NCBI RefSeq assembly: GCF_036350515.1
Contig: NZ_JAZDUE010000019.1
Coordinates: forward strand, 1 to 64,000
Length of the DNA: 64,000 bases
Direction of reading: 5' to 3'
Source: Gordonia prachuapensis
Lineage (GTDB): Bacteria > Actinomycetota > Actinomycetes > Mycobacteriales > Mycobacteriaceae
A model generated the notes under the pieces. That model was given only the letters and a program-made list of their open reading frames with translations, searched no databases and had not been told where the DNA came from. Positions 18,154 through 27,791 of the stretch are shown piece after piece (position 1 is the stretch's first letter; each line of letters starts with the position of its first letter). Position numbers and translations under genes: made by a program.

Positions 18154-18666
18154 GCGCCGTGCACCTTCCAGTACACGGCCCAACCACCGACGAAACCACT
18201 GCTCAACCGTCGCTCTTGTCGGAATCGAAGCGTGGTCAGGGCGCCAGGGCCGTTTGCCTTCGGAAATGCGTTTGCACTGCACTCGCAAAGAGCGCCGGCG
18301 GCGATGTCGACAATGAACTCCACCGAAACTGCCGGGACAGCACTCCGCATGCCAGCTCCGACAAACGGAGCGCAAGAACCTCTGCATCGCGGCGGACTCG
18401 CGCGGCGCAGTACAAAACAAGACCACCCACCGAATAGCATTTGAGGCTCTACTTTGTAGACAGCATCAACGAGCTCGAGCAGGATGTAGGGAGCGAAACC
18501 GCCCTTCAACGAACAGCCAGAAAGTCGATTCGCTCTATGCACTAACGACGTCCGGGGATTCAGGATTCCCAGCGACACCAACATGATTAACCACTCCGAG
18601 TAAACTACGCACAGCGGCAGGTGCGCCGTGGTGCCGCGACGCACGCGTGCCGTTCGCTACAACCAC
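18154..18666. other. Intergenic region between the BY-kinase and NRPS genes
   Basis: About 510 bp with no gene I can support. A minus-strand frame of 164 codons (18644 to 18150) ends in TGA overlapping the NRPS GTG as GTGA, which is the junction style of this operon. However, its product is cysteine-rich, unlike any family I know, and of different composition from its neighbours. It may be a decayed gene or chance. The region plausibly holds a promoter or leader for the NRPS. I see no clear -10 box or terminator. Confidence 0.4.
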
Positions 18667-20079
18667 TCATCGCGACGATCCCGACAAACCCGCATTTGAT
18701 GCAGTATAGCCGTATTCACGGTACGCCCCAGTCCGCGAAACGCCATTCAAGACAACACCAGCAATCGTCGCCTGCGCCATCCGCAACTGATCAACAGCCG
18801 AAACCAATTCAGATCGCCTGGTACGACCAGCGCGAACCACTACGAGAACCCCATCAACCGAGCGAACAAGAACCGATGAATCAGCGACAAGATTGACTGG
18901 AGGCGAGTCGACTATGACATAGTCGTACTCCACCGAAAGTGAGCGAAACAGTTCTTCAGATTTTGTCGAATTGAGAAACTCCACCGGGTTTGGCGGCAAT
19001 CGCCCAGGGCCAAGTACCTCAAGGTTTGGGACCTCGGTTCGTTGAATTACATCACCGGGTTCTGCCACACCGCGAATAATATCCGTTAATCCAACTTCGC
19101 CATTGAGTCCCAATCGAGGACATAAGGTAGGGCGTCTAAGATCTGAATCAACTATTAGGGTTCGATAACCAGAGTCCGCCAGCGCCAATGCCAGGTGGAT
19201 CGTGGTGGTCGATTTTCCCTCGCCCTGCTCCCCGCTCGCAATTAGAAGTCGCCGAATATCTCCCTCTACGCCCGCGAAGTCCAGGTTGATCTGCAGTCGA
19301 CGAAACGACTCAGCCATCGGCGAGTTACCGAACTGCACCAGGTCATTCTTCGAATCGACCATTCCGAGCCGCGAATCAACGGAAGCTAGCACTGGAACGT
19401 CGACAAGTCCTTCAATGTCCGATTCCGACCTAAGCCTAGTGTCAAACCGACCCTTCAAATACATGAAAAGAAAACCGATGACAGAACCTGAAAACAACCC
19501 AATCGCCACAAGGCGAAGCGGTTGTGGCGAAAATGGATACACACTCGGACTAGCCGGTGAAATAACAGTCAACTTCGCTAGCGGTTCGCCTCCGCCACTC
19601 GGAGTTTCGAGCTCGACTACGTTAAGCCTCATCGCTTCCGCAACAGCATTGGCGAGAGCTGCCGCGCCAGTCGGTTCAGTCGCAGTCGCCGTGATGTCCA
19701 GAACGACGGTGTCCAGAGCCGCCGATGCTGTGACTGCAGACCGCACATCATCGACGGACCCGTCAAGATCGCCAATTTCGATCGCATCCGACAAGACGGC
19801 ATCCGAAGACGCTAGATCTACGTAAGAAGCAACGCGCTGTTGGGACGCAAGCGACCCTGTGTATGCCCCCTGGGATCCGCCGTCCGACACCGTTGTCACA
19901 TAGACCACAGCTGTTGAAGCATACGTTGGCGATTGTAGAAGCGCCCATGCGACGGCAAGAACCCCTCCGGCTAAGGCCGCAAGTACCACGTTCCACCAAC
20001 GCTGCCTCCACAATGCACCCAAACTTTGCAAAGACGCGTACTTTCGAGTCTCATTCGTCGGAACTTCTTGATTCAGCAC
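18667..20079 (-). CDS. Wzz/BY-kinase: polysaccharide chain-length determinant fused to tyrosine autokinase
   Basis: About 470 residues. The N-terminal membrane segment (RWWNVVLAALAGGVLAV) and a second before the cytoplasmic part (LVAIGLFSGSVIGFLFMYLK) bracket an extracytoplasmic Wzz domain. The C-terminal kinase has Walker A GEQGEGKST, Walker A' DSDLRRP and Walker B VIVDSPP, and ends with a short tyrosine cluster (YREYGY) as autophosphorylation site. It sets polysaccharide chain length with the Wzy-like protein and is presumably reset by the phosphatase at 3497-4033. GTG 20079 is chosen: CGGAGG lies 7 nt upstream, and it overlaps the acetyltransferase stop by 7 bp. The longer in-frame extension to 20337 is Cys/Arg-rich and antisense-like. 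Confidence 0.9.
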   Translation of the reverse strand: MLNQEVPTNETRKYASLQSLGALWRQRWWNVVLAALAGGVLAVAWALLQSPTYASTAVVYVTTVSDGGSQGAYTGSLASQQRVASYVDLASSDAVLSDAIEIGDLDGSVDDVRSAVTASAALDTVVLDITATATEPTGAAALANAVAEAMRLNVVELETPSGGGEPLAKLTVISPASPSVYPFSPQPLRLVAIGLFSGSVIGFLFMYLKGRFDTRLRSESDIEGLVDVPVLASVDSRLGMVDSKNDLVQFGNSPMAESFRRLQINLDFAGVEGDIRRLLIASGEQGEGKSTTTIHLALALADSGYRTLIVDSDLRRPTLCPRLGLNGEVGLTDIIRGVAEPGDVIQRTEVPNLEVLGPGRLPPNPVEFLNSTKSEELFRSLSVEYDYVIVDSPPVNLVADSSVLVRSVDGVLVVVRAGRTRRSELVSAVDQLRMAQATIAGVVLNGVSRTGAYREYGYTASNAGLSGSSR

Positions 20080-20612
20080 TCGCCGTCCTCCGAAACATTC
20101 ATAGAAAATCCAACAATCGACGCCGGAATTCCGACGGCGCTGACAGAGTCCGGCAGGCTCTTGAGGACGACAGCATTCGCACCTATCGTACATTGATTGC
20201 CAAGAACAACGTCGCCAAGAACGCGGGACCCCGCACCAAGCTGGCATCCTGCACCTATCACAGGACCCGAGACATCCGCTGGGGACCGCGAGCCGATCGT
20301 AACCCCCTGCTGTATGGTCACATCGTTTCCGATCCAAACGTTAGGACCGATGACAACGCCAACAGGGTGGTAAAGAACAAGCCCGGGAGCAATATCAGCC
20401 TGCCAAGAAATATCACATCCCGTAATAACGGTGTTAATCTGCTTAACCGCACTACCGAGTGGCCCCCACCTACGGCCAAGAGCCTGACTCACGCGGAACA
20501 GGACGACAGCTACGAACCTAACAGTGCCGATATCAGCAAGCCGAGAAGACAGTCCGCTTGATCGTCCGTTAATCGCGTTACGCTGCCAGTCACAGAAAAT
20601 TGCTTCAAGCAT
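20073..20612 (-). CDS. Serine-acetyltransferase-like left-handed beta-helix O-acetyltransferase
   Basis: This 179-residue protein has an N-terminal helical part, then hexapeptide repeats (IGPNVWIGNDVTI, IGAGCQLGAGSRV, LGNQCTIGANAVV) and the catalytic-type histidine in YHPVGVVIG, as in the CysE/WcaB group. In exopolysaccharide loci such enzymes usually acetylate sugar residues from acetyl-CoA in the cytoplasm. It lies 2 bp downstream of the flippase gene and overlaps the kinase start. A housekeeping cysteine role is unlikely given this position. The exact acceptor cannot be told from sequence. Confidence 0.85.
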   Translation of the reverse strand: MLEAIFCDWQRNAINGRSSGLSSRLADIGTVRFVAVVLFRVSQALGRRWGPLGSAVKQINTVITGCDISWQADIAPGLVLYHPVGVVIGPNVWIGNDVTIQQGVTIGSRSPADVSGPVIGAGCQLGAGSRVLGDVVLGNQCTIGANAVVLKSLPDSVSAVGIPASIVGFSMNVSEDGEC

Positions 20613-20614
20613 GA

Positions 20615-21937
20615 CTAACCCTTCGAGATAGATAACAAGCGCGATAGACGCGGCTTCTGAACATCAGGCGCACTCCAACGCCAGTAGCAGTACCAGATAG
20701 CAAACACGTATATAAACGAAGATGCTATCCCAACGATACCCAAACCCAGCAACAGGGTGCCACCGCGAAGAAAGACAAGGCAATAACCAACCGAGATGAT
20801 ACGCATAACGTCCCATGCGACACGCCAAGACGCGCCGCCCAGAAAGGCGAGGCTATGCTCTACCGGCATATACAAGAGTTGGGAGCCAATAAAACCGACA
20901 ACAGCCAGCCAAAAGAATAACCCCGAGGGTTGAATGGCTGGCATCAAGCCCGTTATCCAGACTAGGATAACGGTTGAAACAGCTGACGCAGTCGCCAACA
21001 CAGCGCCTATAGAAAGGCCGATAAACAGCCGGCTCCGCACTGCTTTTCTATCGAGCGACCGAACTGACGCACCTATGTGAGCATCCATCGATGGCGCGAC
21101 CACTTGTCCAGCGGTCGTATGAAAACCAGCACCGACCCTGCACGCCGCCGCCCAGGCGGGGGCCGAAGTTCCTAGAAAGGCAGCCGATACAGCTCCAGCC
21201 TGTGCCGCACATCCACTCAATAGCTGTCCGAATACAAGATACTTTTCACACCATATGTCTGATAGTAACGCTTTAAGACTGAATCGCGAAGGACTCGCAA
21301 TAACCGTGTGAAAGCGACGTATCCATAGAAATCCCGCGAGCGCAGCACCGAGGAATGCCAGGAAGATAGCGGCGACGTACACCCAGACTGATGACGTAAC
21401 CAAACACGCGGAGAAGGTCCCAACGAGCAGGACCACCGAGTATAGCAACCGCATACGCATCGCGATACTATAATCGTTGATAGTAACAGCCGTTGTTTGC
21501 GCAACGACAAACATTCCCTGAGCCACCAGGATTATCGAGCCAGCCCAAGCGTACTGAGCCACGGCGTGCCAGGGCGACAGTGTTTCGAGAACAACACCTG
21601 CAAGGGCGACAATAACTGCGGTCACGATCGTCAACGACACCGCGGACTCGATTAGAGATGAAGTCGTAGATGCCGAGTTGGTGTTCCCCCCATCGCCAAC
21701 TGGGCACTTCGAGAAGACTCCTATCGCAGGAAGGCGAAAAGCGATCGCGCAGGTGGCCGATCCGAGCAGAATGCTCGATACGGCACTCACTACTAGCACG
21801 AACGTGAGCACATCGGTGTGCCCAAAGAAGAGAGGCAATAGACCACTCAACAGCGAAATGGCCTGAGCACTGATGCCAACTACCGAAGGAATGAGATCGT
21901 TCCGAATCTGTCGCAGTACTCTTCGAGCGACCCTCAT
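20615..21937 (-). CDS. Wzx-type polysaccharide flippase (oligosaccharide flippase / MOP superfamily)
   Basis: This 440-residue protein consists almost entirely of hydrophobic segments, a dozen or more, with few charged loops. Its start RRVLRQIRNDLIPSVVGISAQAISLLSG resembles polysaccharide exporters. It would translocate undecaprenyl-linked repeat units across the membrane. Its ATG overlaps the upstream glycosyltransferase TGA by 4 bp. Base composition and codon use are A/T-richer than the NRPS, as in the rest of the 18.6-25.4 kb block. The family rests on topology and context more than on a unique motif. Confidence 0.75.
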   Translation of the reverse strand: MRVARRVLRQIRNDLIPSVVGISAQAISLLSGLLPLFFGHTDVLTFVLVVSAVSSILLGSATCAIAFRLPAIGVFSKCPVGDGGNTNSASTTSSLIESAVSLTIVTAVIVALAGVVLETLSPWHAVAQYAWAGSIILVAQGMFVVAQTTAVTINDYSIAMRMRLLYSVVLLVGTFSACLVTSSVWVYVAAIFLAFLGAALAGFLWIRRFHTVIASPSRFSLKALLSDIWCEKYLVFGQLLSGCAAQAGAVSAAFLGTSAPAWAAACRVGAGFHTTAGQVVAPSMDAHIGASVRSLDRKAVRSRLFIGLSIGAVLATASAVSTVILVWITGLMPAIQPSGLFFWLAVVGFIGSQLLYMPVEHSLAFLGGASWRVAWDVMRIISVGYCLVFLRGGTLLLGLGIVGIASSFIYVFAIWYCYWRWSAPDVQKPRLSRLLSISKG

Positions 21938-23049
21938 GGCGAGGTCCCAGCGTAGAGAGCGCGCAGCGCAGTCTCCTGGTTCGATCGACTATTCTCCCGA
22001 AGCGCGTTCTTCCACGCCGCTAGTTGGATTTTCCTCTTACTAGGAGACTCCATTAGGGCAAGGATTCTTCGCGCCGCCTCGTCAGCGCTAGCGACGCATA
22101 GCTCACTATATGGTCCGAACGATGGTACATCCCGTACCACAGGCGGAATACCGCACGCAACCGCATTGAGCAATGCCACCGGAAATCCCTCCCATGCTGC
22201 GCTGTGGATATATGCCAAGCACCCTTGCAGCAACGAATCCACTCGGGATTCGTCTACCCATCCGGTAACCTCTACCCCGCGAGAACGGAGATACTCTTCG
22301 TAGCTCTTGTCTCCACCGCCTATCCACATAAACTTCACCGATTCGCTAGGCCGAAGTCGCTGGACTGCCTCGGCTACCGCCATGAACCAGGCAGGATCCT
22401 TTTGAGCGGTGAGCCTGCCAACCGCGCAGACAACTGCGGGGACGACCAAGGTCTCTTGCGCGCCAAAGAATCGCCAATCGGCAACGTTCGGGATCGTGGT
22501 GACTCGAGTGGCGGACCTGGCTAAGCGCTGAGCGAGGTCGGCCTCACGCTGGCTACAAGCTGCGACGACGCTAGTGTTTAGGGATAGGAGTGCCTCAATG
22601 CCCATAATAGTGGTCCGTACGAATCTGTTCAGATCTGTCCTTTCGAACGCGTAGCAATGTGGCGTATAGACGATTCTTAAATCTAGTTGTTTCTTAACTA
22701 GCAGTCTGCCAAAGAATCCCGCGCGACTTGAGTGCAGGTGCACAATGTCTGGTCGATACAGTCGTACTTGTCGAACGACACCCAATGTTGAAGCTGTGAT
22801 CTTTCGCTCAATCTCGACTACTTCACAGTTGTCCACCTTTGCATATCCGGATGAAGATATCGAATCTCGTCGAGTCAAGTGAAAGATCCGATGGCAAAAA
22901 TCCGGCGTAGCGGAAACATAACTGCGGATCGCTGATGCAACTCCTCCGGAGCTGTCCGTTATGTGGAGAACTCGGAGAGGCTCTGATCGCTTCGCCGACC
23001 AAACCCCCGCAGTGTGTCCGCTAGTGTCAAGATGGCTGTGAAATTGCAC
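21934..23049 (-). CDS. GT4-family glycosyltransferase
   Basis: About 371 residues with a GT-B fold. The N-terminal Rossmann start is LRVLHITDSSGGVASA. The C-terminal donor domain has VGRLTAQKDPAWF, WIGGGD and the closing motif SAAWEGFPVALLNAVACGIPP, carrying the acidic E-x7-type nucleotide-sugar site of GT4. It adds a sugar to the lipid-linked repeat unit. GTG 23049, 8 nt after the Wzy stop, is my preferred start. The frame can extend to 23118, but that would overlap Wzy by 61 bp with no homologous sequence. Donor and acceptor are unknown. Confidence 0.85.
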   Translation of the reverse strand: MQFHSHLDTSGHTAGVWSAKRSEPLRVLHITDSSGGVASAIRSYVSATPDFCHRIFHLTRRDSISSSGYAKVDNCEVVEIERKITASTLGVVRQVRLYRPDIVHLHSSRAGFFGRLLVKKQLDLRIVYTPHCYAFERTDLNRFVRTTIMGIEALLSLNTSVVAACSQREADLAQRLARSATRVTTIPNVADWRFFGAQETLVVPAVVCAVGRLTAQKDPAWFMAVAEAVQRLRPSESVKFMWIGGGDKSYEEYLRSRGVEVTGWVDESRVDSLLQGCLAYIHSAAWEGFPVALLNAVACGIPPVVRDVPSFGPYSELCVASADEAARRILALMESPSKRKIQLAAWKNALRENSRSNQETALRALYAGTSP

Positions 23050-23056
23050 CCTGTAC

Positions 23057-24190
23057 TCATTTCTTCCGGAAATAAAGCAATTGACCCGATGTCTGTTGGA
23101 TTGGTGCCGCCAGGACAACCAGCAGAACCGCCGGCATTATCGGCACCTGATGACGCACAGCAGAGCCAAAGTCCGGCTCAAATAGCGCTTGGACCACTAT
23201 GAATGCAAACGCGAGTGAGATGCAGCGCGACAGACGCATCGTCTTCTTCAAACTCACAATATCGCCTGCACCCAGCCTTGAGACCGCCAGAAGGAACGTT
23301 AGCCACACAACCGAAACCGAACATACGATTCCTACGTAGTACGCGCTACCGAGGAAGATTAAGGGAAAGGGGAAAAACAATGTAATGAGTGTAATAGTGA
23401 CATTCACTACGGACTCAAGTTGCGACGGCGCAATGCTCACGTATGGTTCAATCCGCGTTATTGAATCTGAACCTGCTCCCCGGATATCATTTACGGATTG
23501 CCGATAATAGTCTAGCGAGACGCCCAGCCCTACCTCGAAGACTACCGAAATGAGCACGAGGACGATGACGCTGGCAGTTAACAGGGACTTCAAGTTCACA
23601 GATCGAGTCGGCAACAATCGACATATTGCGTAGATCGCCGCTATGATCATCCAGTATGGTCGAAACAGTGCTGCGTAAGCGAGCATGACGGCGATAATTG
23701 CGACTTCGCACTCTACTCGTTCTGGCATCGCAACTATAGTCGCCACGATTGCCAGAACGATGATCTCCTTGGAATAGTAGCCGAGATATACTGCAGCGAA
23801 GATCGTTGATGCCCCGACCACGGCTAAACTCGCGGGCCAGTATATTTGCCTGACGCTCTTGGATACCACCAGGGCGCAGAGGAGTGTGAACGCCGTTAGT
23901 CCTAGAAGCCCAGACAGTATTGGTGAGTCCTCAAGGTTTAGAATCCTATAAAAGGCCCCGGTGTTTGTGTACGAATTATCGCCCCTAGCGATTCCAGTCC
24001 CGTTCGCGATGCGCTGGATAAAATCGCCGTCATAGGAGAACTTGTCGGGTAATATCCTGTCACGGGCGAGTATGATTAACGCACCGACGGACCAGAATGC
24101 TCCGATAGCTACATACAGATCCTGGCTGTTCACACCCGCGCTACTTGTCGAATATCTCCGACTTTTCGGCTCTGATGATTGAAGCCTCAC
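23057..24190 (-). CDS. Wzy-like multispanning membrane protein, probable polysaccharide polymerase
   Basis: This 377-residue protein has about nine to eleven hydrophobic segments and a larger hydrophilic loop (SYDGDFIQRIANGTGIARGD and following). It is flanked by glycosyltransferases and followed by a flippase. That pattern and its position are typical of Wzy polymerases, which are poorly conserved in sequence and so hard to prove. The sequence is A/T-rich relative to the host. It ends 8 bp before the next gene's start. Confidence 0.65.
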   Translation of the reverse strand: MRLQSSEPKSRRYSTSSAGVNSQDLYVAIGAFWSVGALIILARDRILPDKFSYDGDFIQRIANGTGIARGDNSYTNTGAFYRILNLEDSPILSGLLGLTAFTLLCALVVSKSVRQIYWPASLAVVGASTIFAAVYLGYYSKEIIVLAIVATIVAMPERVECEVAIIAVMLAYAALFRPYWMIIAAIYAICRLLPTRSVNLKSLLTASVIVLVLISVVFEVGLGVSLDYYRQSVNDIRGAGSDSITRIEPYVSIAPSQLESVVNVTITLITLFFPFPLIFLGSAYYVGIVCSVSVVWLTFLLAVSRLGAGDIVSLKKTMRLSRCISLAFAFIVVQALFEPDFGSAVRHQVPIMPAVLLVVLAAPIQQTSGQLLYFRKK

Positions 24191-24214
24191 TTTGCCGCCC
24201 TCCGCGCTAGGTCG

Positions 24215-25333
24215 CTATCTTTGGGCGATTTCGTGCAAGTCGCGGTAGAGTGTTTCAAGCTTCTGGGCTTGATCGCGTATGTCGTATCCAGCGTCCCGTA
24301 CTTGATTGGCCCATGACTTTCGCGTATCGGCTCGCAGCTCAAGGATTCTCCGAGCCCAGAGAGTCGATTCCAGATCCAAAAATTCGGCCGCGCCTGACAC
24401 ATTGGCGTCTCTCGTGACGTTCGTACTTAGAATGCAGGGAAGTCCGCTCGCTTGCGCCTCGACCGCCACCATTCCCAAGCCTTCGTACCGAGACGGCAGT
24501 GCGAGCATGTCCATTGCGTGCATATATGCGGGCACTTCGTTGCTTTCTCCGACAAAGTGGACGCGCTGTTGCAGTCCGCTTGAAACTACCCGATTCCGAA
24601 CTCGCGCCTCATTTTCCCCGCTTCCGATTAAGATAAGCTCTAGGCGCGGATCCTTATTTTTCAATTGGTTGAGAACTTCTACAAGAAACTCTTGGTTCTT
24701 CTGGTGCACGAATCGACCCACATGACCAATCACGAAGCTGGAGTCTGAGATTCCGTGCCGCTTCCGCACTTCTTTACGATTCCTGTCATCATACTTGAAC
24801 TTTTCTATCTCTATAGCGTTCTCAACTATCCGCGACGCGCGCTTCGGACCAAACATGAATCTCGATGCGTCGTTCGAGCAGGCGAACAGGTGAGTTGCGT
24901 ATCTCGGTATATAGCGTTTAGCAATCAACCGAATAGGCAGCTTGATGTCGGGAGAGAATCCGGTGTTGTGCGAGTGAGCTATACGCACAGGAACTTTTGA
25001 ATGCTTCGCAGCCGATAGTGGAAAAGCGGATAGCGCATCCATGTGGGCGTGTGCCACACGGTAGCCCGTATGCGTTCGAAAAAAGTGTTCGTATCTACGT
25101 TTGTACGTTGCCAGATTTCTGGGCGTAATAGGGGATATCCTATAGATCTGTCCGCCCAAACTAAGAATCTCGGCATCATATGAACTGGGTTCTTCCCGGT
25201 GCATAAGAAAGTCGAACTGGATCTTGGTGCGATCGATATGTCGGTAGTAGTTCATTAGCATTGTCTCCAGCCCCGCTCGATCCATCGACGCGACGATTTG
25301 GAGGATGCGTATCGGGAGCTCATTCTGCGACAC
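24215..25333 (-). CDS. GT4-family glycosyltransferase (EpsF-like)
   Basis: This 372-residue GT-B enzyme begins with IRILQIVASMDRAGLETMLM. It contains AHSHNTGFSPD in the acceptor half, and VGRFVHQKNQEFLVEVL and PSRYEGLGMVAVEAQASGLP in the donor half. The latter is the conserved E-x7-E nucleotide-sugar element. It resembles EpsF/CapM-type transferases of exopolysaccharide loci. It lies 24 bp upstream of the Wzy-like gene on the same strand. A 206-bp non-coding stretch (25334-25539), in which I recognise nothing, separates it from the initiating transferase. Confidence 0.85.
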   Translation of the reverse strand: MSQNELPIRILQIVASMDRAGLETMLMNYYRHIDRTKIQFDFLMHREEPSSYDAEILSLGGQIYRISPITPRNLATYKRRYEHFFRTHTGYRVAHAHMDALSAFPLSAAKHSKVPVRIAHSHNTGFSPDIKLPIRLIAKRYIPRYATHLFACSNDASRFMFGPKRASRIVENAIEIEKFKYDDRNRKEVRKRHGISDSSFVIGHVGRFVHQKNQEFLVEVLNQLKNKDPRLELILIGSGENEARVRNRVVSSGLQQRVHFVGESNEVPAYMHAMDMLALPSRYEGLGMVAVEAQASGLPCILSTNVTRDANVSGAAEFLDLESTLWARRILELRADTRKSWANQVRDAGYDIRDQAQKLETLYRDLHEIAQR

Positions 25334-25539
25334 CTATCAACCCGCCTTCTTCTACGCTGGAACTGGCACGCGTTCGTAACACCATTTGCTGAAAAGTAGT
25401 TCGGCCGGCGCTCACTGCATGCCGCCGGTCAGGCTGTGTACCGTGGTGTCTCGGCTGGTCGCCTTCCCCTCCGCGGCTGACGCTTTGATCGTCCAAGTCG
25501 CCACTCCCCGTTCGGCGGTTCCTGGCATTGCCATCCGCA

Positions 25540-27087
25540 TCAGTACGCTCCGTCCTTCGCCACGACGGCCCGTGCCGTCTTCCACAAGATCAAGGCATCC
25601 TGCATGATCGACCAGTTCTCCACGTACGAGAGATCAAGTCGCACAGACTCTTCCCACGACAGATCCGATCGACCCGAGACCTGCCACAGCCCGGTCATGC
25701 CAGGTTTCACCAGCATCCGTCGCGCGACGCGCCCGTCGTACTGATCCACCTCGTCCGGGAGCGGCGGCCTGGGCCCGACCAGGCTCATCGTTCCGCCAAG
25801 GACGTTGAACAGCTGAGGCAACTCGTCGATGCTGTAGCGCCGGATCACTGCGCCGACACGAGTGACTCGTGGATCGTCGCGCATCTTGAACAGCACTCCG
25901 TTGCCCTCGTTGCGGGCGCGCAGGTCGCCCTTGAGGTCGTCGGCGTTCTGCACCATCGAGCGGAACTTCCACATCTTGAAATGCGAGTTATTGATGCCGA
26001 CCCGAGTTGCTCGATAGAAGACCGGGCCACGCGTGTCGAGTTTGATCGCCACGGCCACCGCGGCCAGTACCGGAGACAGGGCGAGGACGAGGATCGCGGC
26101 GCCGACCCGGTCGACGATGGCCTTGCGGAAACGGTTCGCGCCCTCGTAGCGCGGTTTGTCGATGTGCAGCAACGGAAGACCGGCCACGGGTCGCATCATC
26201 ATCCGCGGGCCGGCAACGTCAATCACACCGGGCGCAACGACCATGTCGACATCAAGGCCCTCGAGGTCCCAAGAGAGGTTCTGCATCGCAGTGTGGCCGA
26301 GTGCTTCCGCAGAGGTGACGGCGACCGTCGTCGCGCCTGACCGCGCGACGGCGTCGCACACGTCGTCGAAGTTTCCGTAGACCGGCACTTCGTCGTCGCC
26401 CATCACCACCGAGCTACGCGGTCCGCTGCGGCCCGGGAGGCAGATGCCGACGACGCGGTAGCCCAGGCTGGGATGACTTACCAGCCGTTTCATCAGGGGT
26501 AGTGCGGAGGCCGGTTCGCCGACCATGAGGACGTGTTCGAGGTTCTCGGCGCGAGCACGGCGGCGGGACAGATCCTTTCGCCACAACCAACGCTCGAGCA
26601 GGAGTCCGATCGTGCCGACGGGTAACGCGATGGCCAAGAACCCGCGAGCGATATTCAACCTGAACAGGAGGTCGACCATTGCGAGAACTCCGAAGAGCGA
26701 CAGGCACGCGGTGACCACCCGGCTGTACTCCTGGGAGCCGGCGCCGATGATGCGGCGGTCGAGAGTCTGGAACGCCCTGAGAGTGACGAGCCACGTGAAC
26801 GCGAGGATGACGGAGACGTAGGCCGCCGGCGCTTTCACGTCGCCGTTTGGAGTCATAGCACTGTCCGCGCCGAAGCGAACGATCTGCGCGGCCGTGACGG
26901 CGACGATGATGACGGCGGCATCCGACCAGGCAAGGCGACTGAGGTAGCCCTGCACCCAGGAGCGCGACCTCTCGCGGGACCGTCCGACAAACCGAATTCT
27001 GGATGTCCGACGATCGGCGCGCGTAGAGCGCGATGCACCGAAGGCCTGACTGTTCGCCAACGCTGTTCCCTTCCCCTTATCGTTCAC
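25540..27087 (-). CDS. Exopolysaccharide initiating phosphoglycosyltransferase (polyprenyl-phosphate sugar-1-phosphate transferase)
   Basis: This 515-residue protein combines an N-terminal set of about four membrane helices (residues 55-170), a central CoA-binding-like Rossmann domain (about 175-300), and the C-terminal bacterial sugar-transferase domain (about 315-515). The transferase domain shows KFRSM, DELPQLFNVLGG, LVGPRPP, KPGMTGLWQVSGR and DLSYVENWS. It transfers a sugar-1-phosphate to undecaprenyl phosphate and so starts repeat-unit synthesis. It is the most upstream gene of the minus-strand locus, so its promoter should lie in 27088-27790. Its GC content is close to host level, unlike the next six genes. 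Confidence 0.9.
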   Translation of the reverse strand: MNDKGKGTALANSQAFGASRSTRADRRTSRIRFVGRSRERSRSWVQGYLSRLAWSDAAVIIVAVTAAQIVRFGADSAMTPNGDVKAPAAYVSVILAFTWLVTLRAFQTLDRRIIGAGSQEYSRVVTACLSLFGVLAMVDLLFRLNIARGFLAIALPVGTIGLLLERWLWRKDLSRRRARAENLEHVLMVGEPASALPLMKRLVSHPSLGYRVVGICLPGRSGPRSSVVMGDDEVPVYGNFDDVCDAVARSGATTVAVTSAEALGHTAMQNLSWDLEGLDVDMVVAPGVIDVAGPRMMMRPVAGLPLLHIDKPRYEGANRFRKAIVDRVGAAILVLALSPVLAAVAVAIKLDTRGPVFYRATRVGINNSHFKMWKFRSMVQNADDLKGDLRARNEGNGVLFKMRDDPRVTRVGAVIRRYSIDELPQLFNVLGGTMSLVGPRPPLPDEVDQYDGRVARRMLVKPGMTGLWQVSGRSDLSWEESVRLDLSYVENWSIMQDALILWKTARAVVAKDGAY

Positions 27088-27791
27088 AGCGCTCTCATGC
27101 CAACAATTGGGTACGACAAAATAAGCCGTGCCATTCGATCGGCATTCTTGGGGTCACCTTTTAGACCGCCTGAAGAGATGCTGAGAGCGTATGGCAGTCA
27201 TCTGACTTTGACAACTTGAAAGCGGACCGTGGGCCGCTCCCAAGGGCGATGGACAGCGGTCGGCGACAAACGTTACAGCGGACGCCGGTCTAGTAGGTCA
27301 CACTTTCCGAACGCCCCCGCGAAGTCGCAATGCTGTGACCTGCACGTTCGCCTGGAGTTTAGTTAGCGATGCGTAGAATCTCGCACGCACAGGCTCGAGA
27401 GTGATGTCAGACACACTGCCAGGCAGGCGCTTTCGGGACCACTGCCCCCAGAGCCTGGGTCTTGACGCAGCCTAGATTCTGCGCGTCTCCGGAAATTTTC
27501 CGCGTTCACTATCGTAAACTTTCTGGCTGCCGTAGCGAGTCGTTCACACTTTTGGGCGACCGACCTTGGGTATTTCCTGTCGCCCCGGGAAAATCGCCTT
27601 CGCCATTCAGCAATTCGTACGACAGAATCGACGCTCTACGTAATAACCGTATTTGAAAGAAACGTAGCATCAACGTTGCATTGAATCCATGGCTCGATTT
27701 ACGAGCGCGATCACTTATTGGACACATGACCCAGATCGCCGTTGCCGGTGCCGGCGCCGGGTTCGGGTTCCACGACTCTCCCCCACGTCGG
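27088..27791. other. 704-bp intergenic region upstream of the exopolysaccharide locus
   Basis: No gene is supported here. Short frames lack homology and the sequence is A/T-richer than flanking coding DNA. It lies between the start of the initiating transferase (27087) and the stop of the LysR-like gene (27792). It therefore must hold the main promoter of the polysaccharide/NRPS locus, probably with a long 5' leader. I could not identify a -10 box, operator or riboswitch with confidence. Confidence 0.5.

Noticed and set aside
18154..18426. N-terminal extension of the NRPS to ATG 18426
   Set aside because: The extra 91 residues are Arg/Cys/His-rich with no C-domain similarity. GTG 18153 has a good ribosome site and begins just at the domain.
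18150..18644. 164-codon minus-strand frame ending in GTGA at the NRPS start
   Set aside because: The overlap is suggestive, but the product is Cys-rich, without family resemblance or a ribosome site, so it is recorded only as part of the intergenic region.
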